Shown piece after piece: positions 1 through 7,676 of a stretch of 8,158 nt of DNA. Each line of letters opens with the position of its first letter. Within the stretch, counting starts at the first letter, position 1. Location: positions 1-8,158 of the forward strand of contig CALBGK010000145.1 in assembly GCA_937893115.1 (NCBI GenBank), given 5' to 3'. The DNA comes from an uncultured Erysipelotrichaceae bacterium. Lineage in GTDB: Bacteria > Bacillota_I > Bacilli_A > Erysipelotrichales > Erysipelotrichaceae. A model generated the notes under the pieces. The model had not been told where the DNA came from, made no database searches, and worked only from the letters and a program-made list of their open reading frames with translations. The position numbers were made by a program, and so were the translations under genes.

Positions 1-1967
1 TTTTTATCAATTAATGTATTGATGTTAGTTTCTAATTCGTTAAGCGAAGAAGATACTTCGATATCATATTCTGTTTCTAAACCACGATAACTAATTAATA
101 CTTTCTTTTGTCCGCTACTTGTAGTATCAAATTCTTCTATCATATCCGAATTGACATCGATCACCTCATTAGAGCCATCTTCATAATTGACTCTTAGTTT
201 TAAACCGCTAAAGTCATATGGCTCATTTAGTTTAAGGACATTAGTACTAGCTTCATTTATTAATTCAATAGAGTCAATCTTGATAAATTGAGCGATATAT
301 TTTTTATCTTCATGCGCCTCAGTGAGCTCTTGGTCATAACCTATCCACTTATAGCCATCAAGTTCAATTGAATTGATATAGGGAATTTGCCCCTCTTTAA
401 CCTCAAAACTGATACTATCTTGACCTAGTATCTTACCGCCATTGGCATCAATAGTAATAGTAAAGTATTGATTTTCAGCTATCTTATCTTCGTTAATGAT
501 AAAGTCGATATCTTGAACTGCCACATAACCAACACTAGTACTATAATCATAGGTAAAATTATCTCTATCTATTGAACTATCAACCTGAACTTTATAATAG
601 TCATCATTTTTTTCTAGGATTATCATTGAAAAGTGATTGACATCTTCAAGTGTATATCTTATATCAGTCAAAGATGCATCATTATAGATACTTAGTCTTG
701 AGCGATAATCGATAATGCCTAAGGCATAATGATTATAATCTTTTAAACCCAAAGTATTATCAAGGGAATAATAATTAGAAGCTGCCTTTTCTCCCCAATA
801 AGGGTCACTAGAATAATTGACATTCATTCCACTAGCTTTATTGCCAAAAAAAGAACCGTTGTAGGAGGCACTTAAATGATTGGAATAGCGCGATGAAATA
901 TAATATTTCGCATGCGAATAAACCGATCTTTCAACTGTATCATAAGCCGAAGCATTTCTCTCTTGTTCGCTATCAAAAGCGGCATGACCAAAGAAATTAT
1001 TGTTGGCAAAAGAATTTAAGGACTTAGCATATGATGATTCGTTTATAGATACTGACAACATCATCAAGGCATTGGCCCCATAGATATTCTGATATTCAAA
1101 GAATGATTTTAGTTCACCATAATATTGAGATTGATTGACGACATCATTGGCATTATCCAAATTGAGGTCATAATAATTTTGTAATCTTCGATCAAAGGAT
1201 AAGACATCATAAAAATAATTCTCTATCTCCTTATAGGAATAAGCCGTCATAGAGCGATGAGGCAAATACTCATAGTAGTTATAGTAGGCCTTATCACAAT
1301 TTATCGCATTAGTATTTAACTCATTTCGATAATCATCTATCATTAGTCTAAAATCAGAATAAAAATAATGGCCATCATAACTATAATAATATCTATTCTC
1401 TTCTAGATAATCAGGAGCTATTCCAAGACTGATACTAGTAGAATAAAAGTCCTGTAAGAGTTGATTTTTAACTTCATGATATAAGATACCATCAATGACT
1501 ATATACGAAGACAAGCGCATATCTAAGGCCTCGATGGGATGCAAGATGACATTGTCTATACTAGTTTGACCATAGGCATCCGCAATCATAAAATTGACAT
1601 AATTACCATTTCCAACCGTAGAAATATAAGCGCCATCAATGCCATAACAGCCATTGATATCACTAGTATTGCCACTATTTAAATCTTCATATTCTACTAC
1701 AAATGTGCAAGCGTCATCAGTTTTAAATTCTACAACGCCATATTCCATCATGATAACCTTGCCACTTTGAACTATAGCTAAATTATCATATTCATCTGAG
1801 TGATTACGATAGTAATTATAAGCACTGTAATAATTTGAAAACTCATCTACTACCTCTTCATTATTAGCGTAATCAATAAGACGATACATATTATCATCTT
1901 CAGCTAAAACTTCGCAAAAGGAAAATACAAATGATAGTAGTATCAAGATAATAATTCTATTTTTCAT
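1..1967 (-). CDS. Secreted glucosaminidase (GH73-like) with SH3-like and Ig-like domains, 3' end outside window
   Basis: An open frame of about 655 codons begins at ATG 1967 and leaves the window at base 1 without a stop. An N-terminal signal peptide (MKNRIIILILLLSFVFSF, probable cleavage after VLA near residue 23) exports it. Residues ~290-420 resemble the glucosaminidase (FlgJ/LytG, GH73) fold: 'SINESSYAKSLNS' gives the likely catalytic Glu near 311, followed by 'NNFFGHAAFD', matching the family pattern ESxxGxS...NxFG. The expected activity is cleavage of peptidoglycan glycan strands. Residues ~425-490 look like a bacterial SH3 domain ('YYKVQVD', 'VGYVAV'), ~503-564 like an InlB B-repeat ('ITIDANGGKI'), and ~567-640 like Ig-like group 3 ('YDFSGLKLRVNYEDGS'). 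Residues 25-280 are Tyr/Asp/Asn-rich and unrecognised. The start lies 9 bases after the esaB/yukD-like stop, which is in the same frame, so no upstream start is possible. No clear Shine-Dalgarno is visible, suggesting translational coupling. The context suggests wall remodelling for the secretion machine, or a cargo; this is inference. Confidence 0.85.
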   Translation of the reverse strand, partial: MKNRIIILILLSFVFSFCEVLAEDDNMYRLIDYANNEEVVDEFSNYYSAYNYYRNHSDEYDNLAIVQSGKVIMMEYGVVEFKTDDACTFVVEYEDLNSGNTSDINGCYGIDGAYISTVGNGNYVNFMIADAYGQTSIDNVILHPIEALDMRLSSYIVIDGILYHEVKNQLLQDFYSTSISLGIAPDYLEENRYYYSYDGHYFYSDFRLMIDDYRNELNTNAINCDKAYYNYYEYLPHRSMTAYSYKEIENYFYDVLSFDRRLQNYYDLNLDNANDVVNQSQYYGELKSFFEYQNIYGANALMMLSVSINESSYAKSLNSFANNNFFGHAAFDSEQERNASAYDTVERSVYSHAKYYISSRYSNHLSASYNGSFFGNKASGMNVNYSSDPYWGEKAASNYYSLDNTLGLKDYNHYALGIIDYRSRLSIYNDASLTDIRYTLEDVNHFSMIILEKNDDYYKVQVDSSIDRDNFTYDYSTSVGYVAVQDIDFIINEDKIAENQYFTITIDANGGKILGQDSISFEVKEGQIPYINSIELDGYKWIGYDQELTEAHEDKKYIAQFIKIDSIELINEASTNVLKLNEPYDFSGLKLRVNYEDGSNEVIDVNSDMIEEFDTTSSGQKKVLISYRGLETEYDIEVSSSLNELETNINTLIDK

Positions 1968-1976
1968 AGAAACATT

Positions 1977-2225
1977 TTAACACGAATCAAAACAATAGAT
2001 ATATAAATGTGTACATACTACTAAGCCTAGTTTAACTAGCTCTAAATCAGTATTGATCACTTCCTTTTCATAGGCATCGACAACTATATATTCATCATTA
2101 AACTTAAAATCTACTATATTCTTCAACATAGTCAAATTCCCTTTAAGAGAGATAGATGTATCAAATAATACTTCTATCTCTCTATTTAGTGGCATGAAAG
2201 TAAGCTTGAGTAATAATCTATTCAT
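1977..2225 (-). CDS. EsaB/YukD-like ubiquitin-fold protein of type VII secretion
   Basis: An 82-aa protein of the usual EsaB/YukD size (about 80 aa). The pattern is a beta-grasp one: an N-terminal strand pair (LLLKLTF... REIEVLF), a central segment, and a C-terminal 'VINTDLELVKLGLVVCTHLYIY' region. That region mimics the family ending in which a hydrophobic 'dLsLaelGi..G..L.i' turn leads to the last strand. EsaB/YukD is a small cytoplasmic component or regulator of Firmicutes T7SS. It overlaps the end of the EssC gene by 8 bases (ATG inside the sequence ATGAATAG). A modest AGGA sits at 2232-2235, six bases before the ATG, so coupled translation is likely. One oddity is three Cys in the last 12 residues (71, 78, 82), which EsaB does not need. 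The identification rests on length, fold pattern and position beside essC rather than on close identity. Confidence 0.75.
   Translation of the reverse strand: MNRLLLKLTFMPLNREIEVLFDTSISLKGNLTMLKNIVDFKFNDEYIVVDAYEKEVINTDLELVKLGLVVCTHLYIYCFDSC
2146..2183 (-). repeat. Strong hairpin inside the esaB/yukD-like coding sequence
   Basis: A perfect 11-bp inverted repeat (2146-2156 and 2173-2183; arms AGAGAGATAGA and TCTATCTCTCT in the mRNA). After one A/A mismatch the stem continues with a 4-bp inner stem GTAT/ATAC around a 6-base loop TATTTG. It encodes roughly residues 15-27 of the small protein. No U-tract follows in the mRNA, so it is not an intrinsic terminator. It may affect mRNA processing, stability or ribosome transit, or may be chance. 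Confidence 0.6.
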
Positions 2226-4827
2226 TGATAATCCTGATCTTTATTTTCTTATTGCCGCAAAGATAATAAGCCTCATCATCATTTAAGTCATCCGTTTCTA
2301 AAGGATAGAAGAGATTTTGTTTATAGACCCCCTTTCCAATCCACAAGATATCGGTATTGCTCAAACTCTCTTTGGCATATTCCATAAAACTGATTTTAGA
2401 GAACTTACCATAATTTTTTTGATATAGAGCTAAATCTTTTTTACTATTCGATACGATGAGCAAGCTTGAACTCACATCATGATATAACTCTTCCCTTTCA
2501 TTGATATCAATGCCTAACAAAATCTCATTATTTCTTATTTTAGCTTTAATAACTGCGGGCATTTTATTGATATAATGTTCGACGATTCTAGCACCGAACT
2601 TTTTAACCTGCGCTTTGACGGGGACAAATGGACATATTTTATCCATGAGACAATAATCATTTTCTATATCGAGAGGAATCTTAAAGAGAGTCATGAGCTC
2701 ACTTTTATCTTTAATGCCGATAGATATAATATTTTCAAAACCTAATAAGGCTTTATAAGGAAGGTTATTGGTAGTCTTAACCATAGCGATAAAATTAATG
2801 CCTATGATTTGACTAATCGATAAAAGGTGATAGAAATAATACTTGTATTCTTCTTCGTAATTTAAAAATACATTTAAGTCTTCAAAGATGATGATCAAAT
2901 TCTGTTTCTTATTATATCTTACTAGTTTCTTTAATAAAAAAAGTAAATCTTCATCCCAATATTTAAGCCTATCACTGATAAAAGGATGAATTATCTCTTT
3001 ACTTCCAATATAGATAATTCTCATATTAGAGCTTATTAAATCTTTTAAGATAGAATAGATATATTCATCATTTTTAGTCGCTATCAAAAGATGATATAAG
3101 TTTTCATAATCATCTATTTCACCTAAGATAATTTCTTGATCTCCTTTTGAATATTCATACTTTTCAACTAATTCGAAGCTTGACTGAGGCGAAGGTTTAA
3201 AGGGAAATAACTTATTTATTTGATGATTGTTATATAAAAGACATATCTTTTTTACCCCATAATCTAAGACATTAAGCATATTTTTAGTAGTATTCCTACT
3301 TTCTGTTACAATATTCAAGCGTTCATCTAGTAAAGCGACTTTCGCATTATTAGTATCAAGAGGGCTTCTTAAATAAATTGATTTTCCAGCATATAATTTC
3401 TGATCTAATAGCAGATAGAATTCTCCTGGCTTTTTGATAAAGGCAGCTAAATTATTCTTGATTAACTCTCTTGAATCTTTTTCATCTTGAACTTTTAAAG
3501 CTATCTTAAAACGACTATTTGACCATATCTCATCATCGATAGAAGTGCTTGGTTTTTGCGTGGATAGTAAAAGATGCAGACCCAGGCTTCTTCCGATTCT
3601 TGATAGTGAAATAAGTTCTTTCATCTGCTCTGGATGAGACTTCTTTAATTCAGCAAATTCATCGACGACAATAAGCAGTCTAGATATTTTTGATTGACTA
3701 TGCATATTATAATCATCGATATTCATTATCGCTTCGCTTATGTTACTAGCCAAATTATTAAATTCTATCTGTCGTCTTTCGCATTCTTTTTTAATTCCTA
3801 TAAGCAATCTCTCGAAATTATTGTTGTCAAGATTAGAAATGGAGGCGATGATATGTGGCAAGGTTTTAGATTGATATGACAAGCTTTGAACTATACCGCC
3901 ACCCTTATAATCGATGATGACAATATTAAGATAGTCTGGACTATAGTTTAGGCAAAGAGAAAATAAGAGACTGATGATGAGTTCACTTTTGCCAGAGCCA
4001 GTCGTTCCACCAATCAAACCATGTGGGCCTAGACCTTTTTCATGAAGATCGAAACTGATGTCTTTATCAAAAAGAGCGAAATTAGCTTTTAATCCATGCT
4101 TATTAAAAGAATGTCTCTTTAAGATATCGATTTCTTTGATATCCTCTTTGTAAAGGTCTATAAATTGATAATTATCTTCTTTAAAAATATCTAGATTGAG
4201 ATACTTACGCTCTTTATAAAATGAAGATGCATAATCAAATTCTTCCCTTGGATATGTAAATAATAAGGTCTTATTATCGCTTACTATTCTTCCCTTACAA
4301 TTGTCAAAATAGATGGTCGTATTAATATTTTTATAATCTAAATATTCACTATTTTGATAGATGATGTAATAGAAATTGTCTCTTTTTTGAAGTTCAATTT
4401 GATCAAAACTGATAATGACTATCTTTTTATCTATTTCTAAAAGTTCAGCTAGTTCACCTTCTTCCCTCAACAAGTATCTCTTATCTTCATTAAAAATAGC
4501 TGGCATAAATGCGAAATATCGAAGTTTTTCTGGCACTTTATATAAGACTAATAAGTAATCATTAAAATCATTAGTGTTCGACAATTCTAAAATTAAGCGA
4601 TTAATCACATAATAATCATCTTTAATGCTCTCTCTAATAATAATGTTTCTCTTTTTCTTAATATCTATAAGTAAGGGATAATCATCTACTATCAACTTAT
4701 CCTTAAAATTCTCAACGAAGGGATAAGCTCTATCAAAATTTATCTTATAGCTATAAGTGCCAAGAGATATATTTAAAAAGTATTCGTCACTTTCAATAAG
4801 ATAAAAATAAGTATTATTCTCTTTCAT
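2218..4827 (-). CDS. essC: EssC ATPase part (FtsK/SpoIIIE domains) of type VII secretion
   Basis: This 869-aa protein is the motor part of EssC, the membrane-bound T7SSb ATPase that recruits and drives substrates. Residues ~10-25 ('DEYFLNISLGTYSYKI') match the linker found after the membrane and coil region of EssC. The first FtsK/SpoIIIE domain is intact: Walker A GGTTGSGKS at 273-281 (Lys280), DYKGGG at 306-311, Walker B LLIVVDE at 384-390, then SRIGRSLGLHLLLSTQKPS at 409-427. The second domain (~560-740) has lost its P-loop (IATKNDEYI near 582) and keeps only a Walker B-like LIIIFED at 644-650. The third (~765-869) is short, also without a P-loop. Canonical EssC is about 1,480 aa with FHA domains and membrane helices in front, all missing here because they are encoded by the preceding gene. 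The ATG at 4827 has only a weak purine run upstream, and its frame stays open back to 4935, so this start is doubtful. The stop (TAG) overlaps the next gene by 8 bases. Confidence 0.9.
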   Translation of the reverse strand: MKENNTYFYLIESDEYFLNISLGTYSYKINFDRAYPFVENFKDKLIVDDYPLLIDIKKKRNIIIRESIKDDYYVINRLILELSNTNDFNDYLLVLYKVPEKLRYFAFMPAIFNEDKRYLLREEGELAELLEIDKKIVIISFDQIELQKRDNFYYIIYQNSEYLDYKNINTTIYFDNCKGRIVSDNKTLLFTYPREEFDYASSFYKERKYLNLDIFKEDNYQFIDLYKEDIKEIDILKRHSFNKHGLKANFALFDKDISFDLHEKGLGPHGLIGGTTGSGKSELIISLLFSLCLNYSPDYLNIVIIDYKGGGIVQSLSYQSKTLPHIIASISNLDNNNFERLLIGIKKECERRQIEFNNLASNISEAIMNIDDYNMHSQSKISRLLIVVDEFAELKKSHPEQMKELISLSRIGRSLGLHLLLSTQKPSTSIDDEIWSNSRFKIALKVQDEKDSRELIKNNLAAFIKKPGEFYLLLDQKLYAGKSIYLRSPLDTNNAKVALLDERLNIVTESRNTTKNMLNVLDYGVKKICLLYNNHQINKLFPFKPSPQSSFELVEKYEYSKGDQEIILGEIDDYENLYHLLIATKNDEYIYSILKDLISSNMRIIYIGSKEIIHPFISDRLKYWDEDLLFLLKKLVRYNKKQNLIIIFEDLNVFLNYEEEYKYYFYHLLSISQIIGINFIAMVKTTNNLPYKALLGFENIISIGIKDKSELMTLFKIPLDIENDYCLMDKICPFVPVKAQVKKFGARIVEHYINKMPAVIKAKIRNNEILLGIDINEREELYHDVSSSLLIVSNSKKDLALYQKNYGKFSKISFMEYAKESLSNTDILWIGKGVYKQNLFYPLETDDLNDDEAYYLCGNKKIKIRIINE

Positions 4828-4935
4828 CTTTTGATACTTCTTATAATCAAAGTAATAATCATTTAATATTCTTACTTGGTTATAGAATTTAAGGAGATAT
4901 TCATCAATACTTAAAGTGATAGATAAGACGAAAAA
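4828..4935 (-). other. Open extension of the EssC ATPase frame: frameshift or recoding junction
   Basis: Upstream of ATG 4827 the EssC ATPase frame is open for 36 codons, to a TAA at 4938-4936, with no ATG, GTG or TTG in it. It overlaps the last 10 codons and stop of the preceding gene. The 26 codons after that gene's TGA (4906-4904) encode an amphipathic Tyr/Lys/Glu-rich segment starting DEYLLKFYNQV. This is what EssC proteins carry just after the second membrane helix. Skipping one T in TAT-TGA-TGA gives a seamless '...HFKY-DEYLLKF...'. The sequence alone cannot tell an authentic split, a natural frameshift, programmed +1 recoding and a one-base sequence error apart. Confidence 0.75.
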
Positions 4936-5767
4936 TTAGGGGCCATAGTAATGTCGATACTAGCATGACCACCGGCACCAATAACATAGGTATAACTTCT
5001 CTTATCTCACTTCCCCTATTTAAGCTATTTTGAACATTTAAATAAGCCACTAAACACATCGCTAAGCTCATCGTGAGTCCAGGACCTAATTGTTCAATCA
5101 AACTTGGAAAAGTCTTCTTTTTAATCTCTTGATAGTCATAAATCGCTAATTCGTTACTTAAATCACCTAAATACTTTGGTTTTATATAATTGTTTATACT
5201 TGATATAAGTGGATAGATATAAGTATTAAAATGAAGTTCATATCTTTTCTTAGTTCTATTATTAAACTTGTTTAGATAGATAAAATTATGATGATAGATA
5301 AATTTAATCCCTATAAATTCAACAAGATCAAAGTCTTTCAATATTATGCCTTCGTATGGCTTACCATTGAGATAGACATAATGACTATTAGTCTTGATCC
5401 TCTCGTCCTCATAAAACAAATAATATCCTTCTAATAATTCATCATCGACAATGACAGTTGATTCAGGATGATTAGAGATGATAAATGGGCGATTGGGAAG
5501 TATCGTGAATTTATCATAAGCTTCATTATTTTCATAGACAAATAATTTTGAATCATAAAAGGCATCTTCATTATTTATTTTATAGACGCCATTATGCAAT
5601 ATTACTTCTTTACAATTATCGACTAGTCCATTTTTTAAATGTAGATGCCATTTATTATCATTTAGATAAAAATGTAAGGATGCATAGTCAAAATAAGCAA
5701 TATCTTTAGATAGTTCAAAATGTTCTATCTTGGTCTTATCGACATAAAATATAAATAAATTATCCAT
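4904..5767 (-). CDS. essC: EssC N-terminal part: degenerate FHA-like region plus two membrane helices
   Basis: This 287-aa protein corresponds to the N-terminal third of EssC. Residues 1-170 are beta-rich and fit the two FHA domains of T7SSb EssC in size and position. The second (~88-166; 'FIISNHPESTVIVDDELLEG', 'YVYLNGKPYEGIILKDFDLVEFIG') keeps the FHA strand pattern and the 'Ng..' turn but lacks the usual phosphothreonine-binding Arg/Ser residues. The diagnostic part is 218-275: 'FPSLIEQLGPGLTMSLAMC' followed by 'MLLVPVVMLVSTLLWPLIF'. This matches the EssC signature of P...lgPslTM before helix 1 and LWP at the end of helix 2. The helices are about 228-246 and 258-277, with a short extracytoplasmic loop. 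The protein stops 10 residues after LWP, at a tandem TGA TGA, exactly where EssC normally continues into its cytoplasmic linker. Its ATG overlaps the lipoprotein gene by 8 bases and lacks a Shine-Dalgarno, so coupling is likely. Either it works with the separate ATPase protein or it is half of one frameshifted gene. Confidence 0.85.
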   Translation of the reverse strand: MDNLFIFYVDKTKIEHFELSKDIAYFDYASLHFYLNDNKWHLHLKNGLVDNCKEVILHNGVYKINNEDAFYDSKLFVYENNEAYDKFTILPNRPFIISNHPESTVIVDDELLEGYYLFYEDERIKTNSHYVYLNGKPYEGIILKDFDLVEFIGIKFIYHHNFIYLNKFNNRTKKRYELHFNTYIYPLISSINNYIKPKYLGDLSNELAIYDYQEIKKKTFPSLIEQLGPGLTMSLAMCLVAYLNVQNSLNRGSEIREVIPMLLVPVVMLVSTLLWPLIFRLIYHFKY

Positions 5768-7676
5768 CGCTGACTAAGACATTGAGCTTGGCTTGATATT
5801 TTTCATCCTTGGTCTTAATCGTGATGATAGTACTGCCTAAATCGACAGCGAATATATCACCATTTGTAAGCCTACAGACATTTTCATCTTCACTGTTGTA
5901 GATTAAATCTTCTCTGTCATATCCTTGAGGCAAAGATTTTAGAGGCATTTTATATATTTCTCCCTTTTTGATAACCGCAGAATATTTAGAAAGAATAATC
6001 TTATCAGAGCTCATCTCATTATTACTGAAAGATGAAATTCTATTTTTCCTTGTACACTTCTTTACAAATTGACCATTTTCAATATGAGATAAGTTATTAA
6101 AGACTTGATTGTCATCATCTAATATTTCAAAGGTTTTGGATAGTCCTATACGCCCTAGAAGAGTATTAGGTGAATTTAATATGAGATCTAAAAGCCAATG
6201 GAATGATAAATCACCACATACTTTAACTTCATCAATATTCTTAGTTGACTCATCCAATAAATCATACGACTCATCTAGGTTGCTGCTATGAAACTCTCCA
6301 TTTTCGTCATAGATATGCATGATAGCCTGTACATAAGCCCTAATACCGGCCCTGATATCAACATTCATAAGTGATTGGCCAAGGACATCCAAATGAAAGT
6401 CAGCACCTAAAGAAGTATTGGCACTGGCGTTGATGATGGCATCGATATCATGGTCATCTTCAAAAATTAAGCGCAAGTTATTATTTTTAACTTCAAAGCC
6501 GATGCAATAATCATCACTAATTGCTAATTCGACCTTGCCGCTTACATACATATGCAATGATAAATCTAGATTTAAATAGACAAAGGGAATATTAGCTATA
6601 GGCACCTTAATCTTACATATTGGGATAGTGGCCTCTACTTCATCATTCAAGGATTTTAAACTCGATTTGACAGTTCTTAAAATTGACGAAGTATCTAAAT
6701 CATTAAAATTAATAGCTAAATCTTGATATTTTCCTTTTGATACTCCTAGACTTTCTGAAGTTTCAAAATTTAATTTGAAATAGGCATGTTCGATATTGCC
6801 ATCATTATATTTCCAAATAAAGTCGGGATTGATATTATAAAGACTAAATTCACCATAAATATTTAGTCCTTTATCAGTCTTTTTTGATACATAAAATCTA
6901 ATTTTCGAAGTTGATAGAGTATACGAAATACGAAATCCATTGACATAAAAGACATTATTATTTTTAGCTAAGAGCTTAAATCTATCGACATATAAATTGC
7001 TATCCACTTCTTCGCCATAGGGCTCAACTATCGCCTCACTAAAATCAATCAGGGAAGAAGAAGATATATCAAATTTATAGAAGACATCTTCGATGGAGCA
7101 TGGCATATATTTAAAAGAACCATCCTCTTGAATATCGATCCAATAAAATAACTCATCAGATTTAGAATAGATATAATCGCCAACTTGATAAGTTTCATCA
7201 GGAATAAAATCTTCGATCGACTCATCAATCTGTCGATAATTCTGCCTAAATTCTATGTCATAATAGTCTTCAATTTGGCGATTATTTATTATATCTAAAG
7301 TCTTAGCAATAAGGTTATTAGCAATATCTCTATTTACATAATCATCACTTTTAATATCTTCTTTAATCCAAGCTATTTCTTTTAGATAATTAAGATTATC
7401 ATCGACATCTACTTCCATCATCTTAACTAAACTAGAGGCTAGTAAGTCATATTCTAGCCTCTGAGAAAGGTCATATCTCTTGTCTATAACGCCCCATTCA
7501 ATTAGGACCTCTTCACTTGTACTATCGATTGATAAACCACTTTTAGCAGCTAAATCATCAAAATATTGTCCAACTAAATATCTATCTTTACCATTTTCAC
7601 AAGCAGTGCAAGTAACCAATATCATAAAGCTCATCAAAATGATTAAAATTTTCGCTTTAATTGAACTCTTGAGCAT
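5760..7676 (-). CDS. Large exported, probably lipid-anchored protein with C-terminal Big_2 domain, function unknown
   Basis: A 638-aa protein I do not recognise overall. A positively charged start and hydrophobic stretch (residues 1-22) are followed by VTCTAC. Cys26, preceded by T-A, is the likely lipidated residue, although Cys at -3 is atypical; Cys23 is the alternative. Residues ~35-130 are helical with a repeated pattern ('VLIEWGVIDKRYDLSQRLEYDLLAS', 'IAWIKEDIKSDDYVNRDIANNL' in outline) that faintly recalls S-layer homology modules. Residues ~240-460 are beta-rich with alternating hydrophobic residues. Residues ~560-636 form a Big_2 Ig-like domain ('YNSEDENVCRLTNGDIFAVDLGSTIITI' pattern). 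Six further Cys (193, 354, 391, 487, 541, 601) lie in the exported part. The gene overlaps the second WXG100 gene by 20 bases and the EssC N-terminal gene by 8, so it is firmly inside the T7SS operon. It occupies a slot where EsaA, EssA or EssB might be expected, but shows no similarity to them that I can see. No good Shine-Dalgarno precedes the ATG; a later Met (residue 15) would shorten the signal. Confidence 0.8.
   Translation of the reverse strand: MLKSSIKAKILIILMSFMILVTCTACENGKDRYLVGQYFDDLAAKSGLSIDSTSEEVLIEWGVIDKRYDLSQRLEYDLLASSLVKMMEVDVDDNLNYLKEIAWIKEDIKSDDYVNRDIANNLIAKTLDIINNRQIEDYYDIEFRQNYRQIDESIEDFIPDETYQVGDYIYSKSDELFYWIDIQEDGSFKYMPCSIEDVFYKFDISSSSLIDFSEAIVEPYGEEVDSNLYVDRFKLLAKNNNVFYVNGFRISYTLSTSKIRFYVSKKTDKGLNIYGEFSLYNINPDFIWKYNDGNIEHAYFKLNFETSESLGVSKGKYQDLAINFNDLDTSSILRTVKSSLKSLNDEVEATIPICKIKVPIANIPFVYLNLDLSLHMYVSGKVELAISDDYCIGFEVKNNNLRLIFEDDHDIDAIINASANTSLGADFHLDVLGQSLMNVDIRAGIRAYVQAIMHIYDENGEFHSSNLDESYDLLDESTKNIDEVKVCGDLSFHWLLDLILNSPNTLLGRIGLSKTFEILDDDNQVFNNLSHIENGQFVKKCTRKNRISSFSNNEMSSDKIILSKYSAVIKKGEIYKMPLKSLPQGYDREDLIYNSEDENVCRLTNGDIFAVDLGSTIITIKTKDEKYQAKLNVLVSDG

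Noticed and set aside
2146..2183. Intrinsic terminator in the esaB/yukD-like gene
   Set aside because: The stem is strong but no U-tract follows on the transcribed strand, and it lies inside a coding sequence with another gene downstream.
3694..3879. Plus-strand open frame of 61 codons
   Set aside because: It lies opposite the highly conserved first ATPase domain of EssC and has no Shine-Dalgarno or recognisable product.
4930..4936. Slippage on the T5 run (mRNA ATTTTTC) as the cause of the essC frame change
   Set aside because: A shift here would replace the basic post-membrane residues with FVLSITLSI, fitting EssC worse than a shift at the TGA; five Ts is also short for slippage.
6109..6291. 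Plus-strand open frame of 60 codons
   Set aside because: Antisense to the lipoprotein gene, with a low-complexity Ser/Arg-rich translation; a shadow frame.
7260..7580. SLH (S-layer homology) domains in the lipoprotein N-terminus
   Set aside because: The helical repeat pattern is only faint and key SLH residues cannot be shown, so it is mentioned but not annotated as a domain.
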